From Desulfobacteraceae bacterium (GTDB lineage: Bacteria > Desulfobacterota > Desulfobacteria > Desulfobacterales > JAABTS01), in the NCBI GenBank assembly GCA_011389735.1, contig JAABTS010000026.1:1-46563 (forward strand): a DNA stretch of 46,563 nt, written 5' to 3'. Numbering within the stretch: position 1 is the stretch's first letter; each line of letters opens with the position of its first letter. The notes under the pieces are model-generated. The model made no database searches. It was not told the origin of the DNA and was given only the letters and a program-made list of their open reading frames with translations. The position numbers and the translations under genes were made by a program. This document shows positions 40,001-46,563 of this stretch, in pieces.

Positions 40001-41212
40001 TTTGAAAAACAAATTGTCGATGAAATCCTGAGCCACTTCGGGGGTGGCGGGGTTGCCGGGCCGAAGTCGCCGATAAATTTCAATAAGGGCTTCCTCCTTG
40101 GTTTCGACCTTGTCCAGCAAAAGAGTCTTTCGAATGGAATCACTGCTCGACACCCCGTCGATAAACAGCAGTTCAAACTCCGTAATATTTTTTTGATGAA
40201 TTATTTCAAGGGTTTCTTCGTCAACAGTGGCGTTCGGATGGATCAACACCTGTCCGGTTTCAGGATCTTTCACGGGAGTGGCGAACGCTTTGTTAAGGAT
40301 GTCGTCATTTTTTATAGGCACTTTGTCGATATTGGCCGCTTTCAACTGCCGTATAGCCTTTTGAGTGAACGATCGGCCTTCTTTTATCAACACCTCTCCG
40401 GTCTCCGGATTGACCACGTCCACGCTCGCTTTTTGTCCTTTAAGAAGATTTTGAAGCTGTTCATGAGACGAAAAGGACTTGAACATCCCGTCTTCTCGGA
40501 TGATGATTTTTTCCGTCATATAAAAATAGGAAAGCAAATCCTCGGTTTTGTACCCAAACGCTTTGAAAAGCAAAGTTACCGGGAATTTGCGCCTGCGATC
40601 GATCCGAATATAAACGATGTCCTTGGGATCGATTTCCATATCAATCCAGGAACCTCGGACTGGAATTATTCGTGAAGAATAGATCACTTTTCCACTGGAA
40701 TGCGTTTTTCCTTTATCGTGATCGAAAAAAACGCCCGACGATCTGTGAAGCTGGCTCACCACAACCCGCTCGGTGCCGTTGATTATAAAGGTGCCCTTTT
40801 GAGTCATCAGGGGAATGGTGCCAAAATAAATTTCCTGTTCCTTGATGTCCCGAATATTCGAAACGCCGGTGTCTTTATCCACATCGTAAACAACGAGCCT
40901 CACTGTTATCCGAACAGGGAGTTCGTGTGTCATTCCTCTGTGAATACATTCTTCCACATTGTGTTTTATTTCTCCGAACCGATACGATACAAATTCAAGG
41001 GACGCCGTTCCGGTGAAGTCCTTGATCGGAAAAACAGATTTGAAAACACCCTGCAATCCAATATCTTCCCGTTTTTCAGGCGGAGTGTCCGACTGTAGGA
41101 ACCGGTTGTATGATTCCCGCTGCATTCCGATAAGATCCGGTATATCCACCAGTTTTCGAATCTTACCAAAATTTTTTCGTATCCGCTTCACTACCGAAAG
41201 ATTTTCGGTCAT
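37070..41212 (-). CDS. rpoB: RNA polymerase subunit beta
   Basis: The second large catalytic subunit. At 1380 residues it is slightly longer than E. coli (1342). The rifampicin region reads [20 protein letters not shown] then [20 protein letters not shown], with the Asp, His and Ser positions usually changed in resistance all wild type. The C-terminal [20 protein letters not shown] and [20 protein letters not shown] motifs are present. I chose ATG 41212 because GGGGAG lies 6 bases upstream; longer starts at 41230 and 41218 overlap that site. It is separated from rplL by a hairpin (41260-41287). Confidence 0.99.
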   Translation of the reverse strand: MTENLSVVKRIRKNFGKIRKLVDIPDLIGMQRESYNRFLQSDTPPEKREDIGLQGVFKSVFPIKDFTGTASLEFVSYRFGEIKHNVEECIHRGMTHELPVRITVRLVVYDVDKDTGVSNIRDIKEQEIYFGTIPLMTQKGTFIINGTERVVVSQLHRSSGVFFDHDKGKTHSSGKVIYSSRIIPVRGSWIDMEIDPKDIVYIRIDRRRKFPVTLLFKAFGYKTEDLLSYFYMTEKIIIREDGMFKSFSSHEQLQNLLKGQKASVDVVNPETGEVLIKEGRSFTQKAIRQLKAANIDKVPIKNDDILNKAFATPVKDPETGQVLIHPNATVDEETLEIIHQKNITEFELLFIDGVSSSDSIRKTLLLDKVETKEEALIEIYRRLRPGNPATPEVAQDFIDNLFFKSSYYDLSGVGRMKINLRLSIDTPVSITTLRKEDILLTAKTLVTLRDTQGVVDDIDHLGNRRVRAVGELLENQYRIGLVRMERAIKERMSLQEVDALMPHDLVNSKPVSAVVKEFFGTSQLSQFMDQTNPLSETTHKRRLSALGPGGLTRERAGFEVRDVHPSHYGRICPIETPEGPNIGLIVSLSTYAWVNDYGFIETPYTVVKDGVATDKVRFLSAFEEKEHPIAQANAPIDEQGRYVNQLVTSRVLGEFMMVNREEIELMDISPNQLVSVSASLIPFLENDDANRALMGSNMQRQAVPLMMSEAPLVGTGIEGVVAKDSGVTVTAPQDAVVVDVDASRIVLKEDVEQSDKLFDPDATERNEGAVMIYNLLKFVRSNQNTCFNQRPIVKRGQRVKKGDIIADGPATENGELALGKNVTVAFMPWGGYNFEDSILVSERLVRDGVYSSVHIEEFEIVSRDTKLGKEEITRDIPNVGDEALKDLDESGIVRLGAEVKSGDILVGKVTPKGETQLSPEEKLLRAIFGEKAGDVKDTSLRVPPGVEGIVIDAKVFSRKGIDKDDRTRQIEDEEIEVLEQNRDDQLSILREVVNDRIQKILIGRKCDVPHKVNKKVVIPKDAVITSEMLEDISGEQFEGVVVDDPAVTQLIQDILDLYRKQTDKCKSDFEQKVKRYEKGDDLPPGVIKMVKVYVAMKRKLSVGDKMAGRHGNKGVVSRILPQEDMPYFEDGTPVDMVLNPLGVPSRMNVGQILEIHLGRAAKALGDQVSAMLQENDVEELRAKLKRVFAKPEENQILDELDSDGLMKFGEYYRKGVHMATPVFDGAKEDEIKELLFEAGVSKTGQAQLYDGRTGEAFDDQITVGAMYMLKLHHLVDDKIHARSIGPYSLVTQQPLGGKAQFGGQRLGEMEVWAMEAYGAAHALQEFLTVKSDDMAGRTRMYEKIVKGQNVLEPGIPESFKVLTKELQSLGLDVTLMEKDE

Positions 41213-41259
41213 TCTCATCTCCCCATTCATTTGGCTGAATGATAAATTAAAGCAAAGAG

Positions 41260-41287
41260 CGGGGTGATTCGTTCAGGAATCACCCCG
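41260..41287 (-). terminator. Hairpin in the rplL-rpoB gap (attenuator or RNase III site)
   Basis: A perfect 11-bp stem, CGGGGTGATTC with GAATCACCCCG, and a 6-base loop. On the transcribed strand it is followed by CTCTTTGCTTTAATTT, a broken T-tract, so termination is probably partial. A partial terminator and an RNase III site are known at this place in E. coli; a similar role is inferred here. Confidence 0.65.
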
Positions 41288-41332
41288 TCCATATTTGTTA
41301 ACCTTGAAATACAATGTTTCAATTCAAATCAG

Positions 41333-41719
41333 CTATTTCAATTCAACCTGAGCCCCGGCTTCTTCGAGCTGCGCCTTGATTTTTTCAGCCTCTTCTTTTG
41401 CGATGCCCTCTTTTACGGGGCTGGGAGCTTCGTCAACAAGCGCCTTGGCGTCCTTCAGGCCCAGCCCGGTGATTGCCCGGATTTCCTTGATGACCTGAAT
41501 CTTCTTATCGCCCGCCGCAGTCAGGATAATATCGAATTCCGTTTTTTCCTCCGCCGCTTCACCGGCGTCCCCGCCCATTGCAGGCCCGGCCATCATCGCC
41601 ACCGGGGCCGCCGCGCTGACGCCGAATTTTTCTTCCAATTCCTTAATCAATTGGGACAAATCAAGCACCGACATGTTGGATATAAATTCAATTACATCTT
41701 CTTTCGTTACCTCAGCCAT
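41333..41719 (-). CDS. rplL: 50S ribosomal protein L7/L12
   Basis: The mobile stalk protein that recruits translation GTPases. The 128 residues begin [20 protein letters not shown], have an Ala/Gly/Met-rich hinge near 40-55 and the C-terminal domain with [40 protein letters not shown] and [23 protein letters not shown] 41719 is supported by GGAGG 9 bases upstream and by the family start; the longer frame to 41803 adds a non-conserved lead. Confidence 0.99.
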   Translation of the reverse strand: MAEVTKEDVIEFISNMSVLDLSQLIKELEEKFGVSAAAPVAMMAGPAMGGDAGEAAEEKTEFDIILTAAGDKKIQVIKEIRAITGLGLKDAKALVDEAPSPVKEGIAKEEAEKIKAQLEEAGAQVELK

Positions 41720-41822
41720 TATATTGTTCCTCCATTTATAGTCATATGCAAAAAAATTAAGAATAACGGAACGGCGATACTCCGCCTTTCCGCTGATTCT
41801 CATAAAAACCGAATGCTGATAA

Positions 41823-42344
41823 TCAGGCGGCTTCTTTTTGATCCTTTATCGCGGTCAATACGTTTACCAGCCCTTCCGGCACTTTGTTCAAGACCCTGAC
41901 AAACGACGTCGGTACGGCGTTCATCGTGGCAAGCATTTGCCCCAGGAGTACATCCCGCGGCGGCAATTCCGAAATCGCCTTTACATCGGTCGCATCAATG
42001 ACCTTTCCGCGAAGGACTCCAGCCAATATTTGAAGATTCTGATTCTCTTTGGCGAACGCCGTAAGCACTTTAGCCGGAGCGACCGGGTCTTCATAAGCTA
42101 TAACGACCGCGCTGGGCCCCTGAAAATTATCTTTGATCAGCGCTACGTCCGTACCATCCGAAGCTCTTTTCAGCAGTGTGTTTTTAACCACCTGGTAATC
42201 GATATGATTTTCTTTGAGCTGTTTTCTCAGCACATTGATCTTATCGACATTCAGTCCTTTATAATCTGTTTGAACGACAAAAACCGCTTTTGAAAACCGT
42301 TCCTGAAGGTCTTTCACAACTTCTTTTTTTTGTTGAAGATTCAT
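41823..42344 (-). CDS. rplJ: 50S ribosomal protein L10
   Basis: L10 anchors the L7/L12 stalk and, as the L10-L12 complex, represses its own message. The 173 residues begin [20 protein letters not shown] and contain [20 protein letters not shown] and [13 protein letters not shown], with a C-terminal helix for L12 dimers. ATG 42344 fits the family start and has GGTGGG about 9 bases upstream. The 255-bp leader before it contains an L10-leader-like structure. Confidence 0.97.
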   Translation of the reverse strand: MNLQQKKEVVKDLQERFSKAVFVVQTDYKGLNVDKINVLRKQLKENHIDYQVVKNTLLKRASDGTDVALIKDNFQGPSAVVIAYEDPVAPAKVLTAFAKENQNLQILAGVLRGKVIDATDVKAISELPPRDVLLGQMLATMNAVPTSFVRVLNKVPEGLVNVLTAIKDQKEAA

Positions 42345-42399
42345 ATTCTTTTTCCCACCCCCTTTCCGTAATTTCGTTGCAATCGAATATTCCGTCACA

Positions 42400-42560
42400 G
42401 ACCGGAGATGAGTTGAATTCTCAATGAATGACCTCAGTCCGTCTCTGCGGGCGGAAACCCCATTAAGCGCCGTTTTTGCCGGCGCGCCCGCGGTCTTTGA
42501 CGAAGACCTGATGAATCAGGAATTGTATGCGATTTATAAAAGTCGTGGCCGCCGGTTAGG
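42400..42560 (-). ncRNA. L10 leader (r-protein autoregulatory mRNA structure), probable
   Basis: The rplA-rplJ gap is 255 bases and GC-rich with nested pairing on the transcribed strand. GCGGGCG (about 42482-42488) pairs with CGCCCGC (about 42445-42451), enclosing the small hairpin GCCGGCAAAAACGGC, and flanking AAAGACC/GGTCTT-type pairing lies beside it. Position and shape agree with the L10(L12)4-binding leader known in many bacteria. I could not check it against the covariance model, so the exact limits are approximate. Confidence 0.6.
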
Positions 42561-42599
42561 ATTCACCGGCTTTTGACACCCCTTTCACGTTCAAAAGAG

Positions 42600-43304
42600 T
42601 TATTTCAACAACTCCTTGACCGACGCGGTATCGACTTTCACTCCCGGTCCCATAGTTGTCGAAACAGCGATACTCCTCATATACGTCCCCTTGCTCGCCG
42701 CCGGTTTCAATCGGTTCACCGTATCCAAAAAAGCTGCAACATTTTGCATGAGTTTTTCAACGCCGAAAGATACTTTTCCCATTGGCGCATGCACAATACC
42801 GGCTTTTTCCACTCTGAAATCGATCTTTCCGGCTTTAAGTTCATTTACCGCCCTGGCCAGATCGAAAGTGACCGTACCGGTCTTGGCGTTCGGCATAAGC
42901 CCTCTCGGACCTAGCAGTTTGCCGATTTTTCCAACAGACCCCATCATGTCCGGAGTCGCCACAGCTTTATCAAAACCGAACCAGCCGCCGGTTATCTTTT
43001 CGATAAGATCGTCATTGCCGACAAAATCCGCGCCGGCTTCGGTTGCCTCGTTCTCTTTTTCGCCTTTTGCGAACACAAGCACCTTGACTTCTTTCCCCAG
43101 TCCGTTAGGCAACACCACTGTTCCTCTAACCATTTGATCCGCATGCCTCGGATCAACTCCCAATCGAACGGAGATATCAAACGTTTCATCAAACTTCGCA
43201 TAAGAGGAATCAATCGCGAGCTTTACAGCTTCCGCGAAATCATCAACGGTCAAAGATTTGAGCTTCTTCTTCGCTTCTAAATATTTTTTCCCTCGTTTCG
43301 GCAT
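42600..43304 (-). CDS. rplA: 50S ribosomal protein L1
   Basis: L1 forms the E-site stalk and regulates the rplK-rplA unit by binding its message. The 234 residues begin [20 protein letters not shown] and contain [20 protein letters not shown], the signature [20 protein letters not shown] near 125-144 and the end FMRSI-type [20 protein letters not shown]. Length is typical. It follows rplK by 73 bases. Confidence 0.99.
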   Translation of the reverse strand: MPKRGKKYLEAKKKLKSLTVDDFAEAVKLAIDSSYAKFDETFDISVRLGVDPRHADQMVRGTVVLPNGLGKEVKVLVFAKGEKENEATEAGADFVGNDDLIEKITGGWFGFDKAVATPDMMGSVGKIGKLLGPRGLMPNAKTGTVTFDLARAVNELKAGKIDFRVEKAGIVHAPMGKVSFGVEKLMQNVAAFLDTVNRLKPAASKGTYMRSIAVSTTMGPGVKVDTASVKELLK

Positions 43305-43377
43305 TTTCCCTCATAGGCTCCTTTTGGTTCAAGACACCTTATTTACAAACAGTTATCCGATATCTTGTCATTTTTTC

Positions 43378-43800
43378 TTAAACCACTTCTATCCCCATGC
43401 TTCGAGCGGTGCCTTCGATTATTTTACAAGCTCCCGCTAAATCGTCGGCGTTCAGATCCACCATTTTTTGCTTTGCGATCTCTTCCACCTGGCTCTTTTT
43501 GACTTTACCGATTTTGTTACGCTTGGGATCGTCCGATCCTTTGGCCAGTTTGGCCGCCTTTTTGAGCAGGATGGACGCCGGCGGCGTCTTGGTGATAAAA
43601 GTGAAGGATCTATCCTGATACACCGTTATTACAACCGGAATGACCATGCCTTCATCATTCGCCGTTCTTGCGTTGAACGCTTTGCAGAAATCCATGATAT
43701 TGACGCCGTGCTGCCCTAAAGCCGGGCCGATCGGCGGCGAGGGGTTCGCCTTTCCCGCTATAACCTGAAGTTTAATCTGAGCTGTAACTTTTTTCGCCAT
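43378..43800 (-). CDS. rplK: 50S ribosomal protein L11
   Basis: L11 forms the base of the GTPase-associated centre. The 140 residues begin [20 protein letters not shown] and contain [20 protein letters not shown], the thiostrepton-related proline helix, and end with [11 protein letters not shown]. The length matches the family (about 142). Confidence 0.99.
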   Translation of the reverse strand: MAKKVTAQIKLQVIAGKANPSPPIGPALGQHGVNIMDFCKAFNARTANDEGMVIPVVITVYQDRSFTFITKTPPASILLKKAAKLAKGSDDPKRNKIGKVKKSQVEEIAKQKMVDLNADDLAGACKIIEGTARSMGIEVV

Positions 43801-43881
43801 TTTTTTATTCCCTAAATTGATCCGACACCGCTATCGGCGCCAATACTTAGATTTTCAGAATCACCGGTTGGATACACCGGG

Positions 43882-44412
43882 CTAAATTTTCGCAACTTGA
43901 ACAAATTCCAATTCCACAGGCGTCGCACGACCGAAGATACTCACAAGAACGCGTATCTTTCCCTTTTCGGGGTTGACTTCCTCGACGGTGCCGCTGAAAT
44001 TGGTGAACGGCCCGTCGATCACTCTGATTTCATCACCATATTCAAAAAAATATTTCGGCTTTGGCTTCAGTTTTCCTGCTTCCATTCGATTCAGTATCGT
44101 TTCGGCCTCTTCATCCGGAATCGGGGCCGGTTTTTCTCTACCGCCCAAAAATCCCGTCACCTTATCCGTGCTATTGACCAGGTGCCATGTTTCATCGTCA
44201 AGTTCCATCTTGACCATAATGTATCCGGGATAAAATTTCCGGGACGATGTTTTCCGCTGCCCCTTAACCAATTCCACAATCTGCTCGGTCGGCACAAGAA
44301 TTTCCCCGAATTTTTCCGGATGGGGAAAAGAGGCGATTCGTTCTTCCATAGATGCTTTCACCTTATTTTCAAATCCGGAGTAAACGTGTATGATATACCA
44401 TTTGAGAGCCAC
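43882..44412 (-). CDS. nusG: Transcription elongation/antitermination factor NusG
   Basis: NusG binds RNA polymerase and links it to Rho or the ribosome. The 176 residues have the NGN domain ([20 protein letters not shown] near 4-23, then [20 protein letters not shown]) and a C-terminal KOW domain with [20 protein letters not shown] and [20 protein letters not shown]. It starts 10 bases after the secE stop; the secE-nusG pair is universal in bacteria. Confidence 0.99.
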   Translation of the reverse strand: MALKWYIIHVYSGFENKVKASMEERIASFPHPEKFGEILVPTEQIVELVKGQRKTSSRKFYPGYIMVKMELDDETWHLVNSTDKVTGFLGGREKPAPIPDEEAETILNRMEAGKLKPKPKYFFEYGDEIRVIDGPFTNFSGTVEEVNPEKGKIRVLVSIFGRATPVELEFVQVAKI

Positions 44413-44422
44413 TTTTCTCTCC

Positions 44423-44824
44423 TCATTGTTGAAAGACCTGACGAACTAAAAACGATAACAGCATGTCCACGCCTCCGAGAAAAAAAGAGATGATAAACAC
44501 CAGTATGATAACCACCGCCGTCAGGCCTAACGCCTGTTTTCGTGACGGCCAGGCGACCTTTTTCAGTTCCGCCTTGACTTCTCTTAAAAATTGAATGGAC
44601 GTTTGAATAAATTCAATCCGTGAAATCCATGATTTTTTTTTAGAGGTCGCCTGCGCCTTTTTAGGTTGCCCGGGCGTCTTATTCCGTGCGCTATCTTTCG
44701 AAGCGGTCGATGCGGGAGCGTTCGCGGACGAGTCGGCGGACACCGAATCTGTGGATGTTCCTTCATCGTTCGAAGTTTTCTTCTTTTTTACGACCGAAGC
44801 TTTTTTTCTTTGTAACCTTCCCAT
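44423..44824 (-). CDS. secE: Protein translocase subunit SecE with long N-terminal extension
   Basis: SecE clamps SecY in the membrane. The conserved part is at the C-terminus: FIQTSIQFLREVKAELKKVA then WPSRKQALGLTAVVIILVF, a membrane helix at about 100-120. The first 65 residues are a polar extension rich in Lys, Ser, Thr and Ala without hydrophobic segments, so the protein has one membrane helix and not three as in E. coli. The ATG at 44824 has AGGAG about 7 bases upstream, which supports the long form. Confidence 0.95.
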   Translation of the reverse strand: MGRLQRKKASVVKKKKTSNDEGTSTDSVSADSSANAPASTASKDSARNKTPGQPKKAQATSKKKSWISRIEFIQTSIQFLREVKAELKKVAWPSRKQALGLTAVVIILVFIISFFLGGVDMLLSFLVRQVFQQ

Positions 44825-44843
44825 TCTTCTCCTAAAATATAAT

Positions 44844-44892
44844 AAAGCTCAAAGTTGAAACGATTCGGTTATCGTTTTACGCCTTGAGCTTT
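44844..44892 (-). promoter_or_regulatory. Nested hairpin between tRNA-Trp and secE
   Basis: Outer arms AAAGCTCAA (44844-44852) and TTGAGCTTT (44884-44892) pair over 9 bp, inner arms AAACGA (44858-44863) and TCGTTT (44872-44877) over 6 bp. On the transcribed strand the 3' side is TTATTATATTTTAGG, a loose T-rich tract. It could be a partial terminator or processing signal that separates the tRNA from the secE-nusG message. Confidence 0.45.
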
Positions 44893-44921
44893 TATCTGAT
44901 TTTACCGCTTGCGGTTTGCAG

Positions 44922-44997
44922 TGGCAGGCCAGGAGGGACTCGAACCCCCAGCATTCGGATTTGGAGTCCGACGCTCTACCATTAGAGCTACTGGCCT
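44922..44997 (-). tRNA. tRNA-Trp (anticodon CCA)
   Basis: 76 nt including an encoded 3' CCA. Acceptor stem AGGCCAG with CTGGCCT, D arm GCTC/GAGC, anticodon stem TCGGA/TCCGA with loop CTCCAAA (anticodon CCA), T arm GGGGG TTCGAGT CCCTC. Its place between tuf/rpmG and secE is the usual one for tRNA-Trp. Confidence 0.98.
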
Positions 44998-45050
44998 GCA
45001 TTCATAAAACGCCTGCGTTTACCATCAAAGGATAAATGGTTATGCGCATT

Positions 45051-45200
45051 TTATTTGGTTTCTTTATGAAGAGTGTGCTTCCTGCAATGAGGGCAATATT
45101 TCTTCAATTGAAGCTTGTCCGGCGTTGTCCGTTTATTCTTGGTGCTCTTGTAGTTCCGCCGCTTGCAATCAGGGCAGGCCATTGTAATCAGTACTCTCAC
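45051..45200 (-). CDS. rpmG: 50S ribosomal protein L33 (zinc-binding form)
   Basis: A 49-residue protein found by translating the gap between tuf and tRNA-Trp. It begins [20 protein letters not shown] and ends [18 protein letters not shown]9, C12, C36 and C39 form the zinc site of the C+ type. The start is GTG at 45200, chosen because GAGGAG lies 7 bases upstream and it gives the family N-terminus (MRV-); the internal ATG would cut off six residues. Confidence 0.96.
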   Translation of the reverse strand: MRVLITMACPDCKRRNYKSTKNKRTTPDKLQLKKYCPHCRKHTLHKETK

Positions 45201-45233
45201 GACATTTCTCCTCTTCGCCCGGTTTGACCAGAA

Positions 45234-46427
45234 TTATTCGATAATCTCACTGACAACCCCGGCGCCGACGGTTCGTCCGCCTTCCCGAATCGCAAATCGA
45301 AGTTCCTTTTCCATTGCAATGGGAGTGATTAAATCACCCGATATGGTTACATTGTCGCCGGGCATGACCATTTCCACGCCTTCGGGAAGAGTCAGCACAC
45401 CCGTGACATCGGTGGTTCGAAAATAAAACTGCGGCCGGTATCCGCTGAAAAAGGGCGTGTGCCGTCCGCCTTCTTCCTTGCTCAGAATATACACTTCAGC
45501 CTTGAATTTCGTGTGCGGCGTGATCGATCCGGGTTTGGCCACGACCTGTCCTCGTTCAACGTCTTCCCTCTTGGTGCCCCGGAGCAACAGGCCCACATTG
45601 TCGCCGGCCCGGCCTTCATCCAACAACTTCCGGAACATTTCAACTCCCGTACACACCGTCTTGACCGTAGGACGGATTCCGATAAGCTCTACATCATCAC
45701 CCACCTTGATAACGCCACGCTCCATTCTGCCCGTGACCACCGTACCGCGCCCGGAAATGCTGAACACATCTTCGATCGGCATCAAAAAGGGCTTTTCCAC
45801 ATCGCGCTTAGGTTCCGGGATAAACGAATCAATAGCGTCCATCAATTCAAAAATACATTTTGCGTCATCGCTGTCCGGATCGTCGCTCTCCAGGGCCTTC
45901 AAAGCGCTGCCGCGGATAATCGGCGTATCGTCGCCGGGAAATTCATATTTGTCCAGCAGCTCGCGCAGTTCCAGTTCAACGAGTTCGATCAACTCTTCAT
46001 CGTCAACCATATCGCATTTGTTCAAAAACACAACGATTCGGGGTACGCCCACCTGACGAGCCAGCAATATATGCTCCCGAGTCTGAGGCATGGGGCCGTC
46101 GTCGGCGCCGACCACCAGAATAGCGCCGTCCATCTGAGCCGCACCGGTTATCATGTTCTTGATATAGTCGGCGTGTCCGGGACAATCCACATGCGCATAA
46201 TGCCGCAAATCCGTTTCGTATTCCACATGAGCCGTGGCGATTGTGATTCCACGATCCTTTTCCTCTGGCGCCTTGTCAATCTGATCGAACGGTATGAATT
46301 CGGAGCGTCCTTTCAACGCATTATGCTTGGTAACCGCAGCCGTCAACGTTGTCTTTCCGTGATCGATATGCCCTATCGTTCCTACATTGACATGCGGTTT
46401 CGTTCGTTCAAACTTCTTCTTTGCCAT
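45234..46427 (-). CDS. tuf: Elongation factor Tu, copy 2
   Basis: Second EF-Tu gene, 397 residues, differing from copy 1 at three positions that I can see (Val to Ile in DDTPI, Glu to Asp in SDDP, and the last residue Gln to Glu). All GTPase motifs are intact. At the DNA level the copies differ by scattered, mostly silent changes. ATG 46427 has GGAGG 8 bases upstream. It is placed between tRNA-Thr and rpmG, the usual tufB context. Gene conversion between the copies is a likely reason for the high identity. Confidence 0.99.
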   Translation of the reverse strand: MAKKKFERTKPHVNVGTIGHIDHGKTTLTAAVTKHNALKGRSEFIPFDQIDKAPEEKDRGITIATAHVEYETDLRHYAHVDCPGHADYIKNMITGAAQMDGAILVVGADDGPMPQTREHILLARQVGVPRIVVFLNKCDMVDDEELIELVELELRELLDKYEFPGDDTPIIRGSALKALESDDPDSDDAKCIFELMDAIDSFIPEPKRDVEKPFLMPIEDVFSISGRGTVVTGRMERGVIKVGDDVELIGIRPTVKTVCTGVEMFRKLLDEGRAGDNVGLLLRGTKREDVERGQVVAKPGSITPHTKFKAEVYILSKEEGGRHTPFFSGYRPQFYFRTTDVTGVLTLPEGVEMVMPGDNVTISGDLITPIAMEKELRFAIREGGRTVGAGVVSEIIE

Positions 46428-46488
46428 CTTGAATCCTCCAAATATTGTTTTTGTGATGTTTCGATGTGTTTAAAAAACCTAAAACCGA

Positions 46489-46563
46489 TGGAGCCCACGA
46501 CCGGAATCGAACCGGTGAACCTCTTCCTTACCAAGGAAGCGCTCTACCGACTGAGCTACGTGG
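46489..46563 (-). tRNA. tRNA-Thr (anticodon GGT), 5' end cut by the window edge
   Basis: Acceptor 3' strand CGTGGGC, then T and an encoded CCA. Anticodon stem CTTCC/GGAAG with loop TTGGTAA (anticodon GGT), T arm ACCGG TTCGATT CCGGT, D arm GCTC/GAGC. The 5' strand shows CCACG, so about the first two bases lie outside the window. It is directly upstream of tuf copy 2, a common arrangement. Confidence 0.95.

Noticed and set aside
43845-43880. TTTCAGAATC followed by a small CCGG hairpin upstream of nusG, considered as another family A copy
   Set aside because: Only a short chance match to the element end; no second end and no core similarity.
45457-46056. 199-codon plus-strand frame opposite tuf copy 2, with a counterpart opposite copy 1
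   Set aside because: Its presence opposite both tuf copies follows from the near-identity of the genes; Ser/Pro-rich shadow with no ribosome-binding site.

Overview
The window reads as a chromosomal segment of a motile Gram-negative bacterium of the Desulfobacterota (former Deltaproteobacteria), most like the Desulfobacterales. This rests on the EF-Tu, RpoB and RpoC sequence style, the sigma-54 activator beside a flagellar operon, the plant-type DapB and the moderate GC content. The assignment is inferred from protein style and gene order; no database search was run. Nearly every gene is on the minus strand, so transcription runs from high to low coordinates.

Layout, right to left in the direction of transcription. 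46.5-44.9 kb: tRNA-Thr (cut by the window edge), tuf copy 2, rpmG and tRNA-Trp. 44.8-41.3 kb: secE-nusG-rplK-rplA-[L10 leader]-rplJ-rplL. 41.2-32.4 kb: rpoB-rpoC. 32.3-30.1 kb: rpsL-rpsG-tuf copy 1, with fusA missing from its usual place. 30.1-15.5 kb: the S10, spc and alpha operons as one continuous run (rpsJ to rplQ; no adk or map between secY and infA), closed by a clear intrinsic terminator at 15438-15465. 15.4-14.6 kb: dapB, which meets a plus-strand TerB-like gene tail to tail. 13.3-9.2 kb: a large degenerate nucleotide-cyclase/TPR/membrane protein, then a sigma-54 activator with a degenerate receiver domain. 8.7-0.1 kb: a flagellar basal-body and export operon, flgB-flgC-fliE-fliF-fliG-fliH-fliI-fliJ-fliK-flgD, preceded by a candidate sigma-54 promoter.

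How the genes work together: the right two thirds is the core transcription, translation and Sec-export superoperon. The left third is flagellar: the sigma-54 activator probably switches on the flgB operon. That operon builds the MS ring and rotor (FliF, FliG), the proximal rod (FlgB, FlgC, FliE), the export ATPase complex (FliH, FliI, FliJ) and the hook-building factors (FliK, FlgD).

The most unusual content is non-coding. A family of roughly 100-bp palindromic, MITE-like elements, with ends resembling TATAGGTTTTCAGAAATTAA, occupies many intergenic gaps between 0.8 and 21.4 kb, including two gaps inside the spc/alpha ribosomal operons. None was seen from 21.5 kb to the right end. A second, REP-like family carries 17-bp G/C-clamped palindromes. 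The most unusual protein is the 884-residue cyclase-like protein, which carries an exact retroviral-type CCHC zinc-knuckle pattern.
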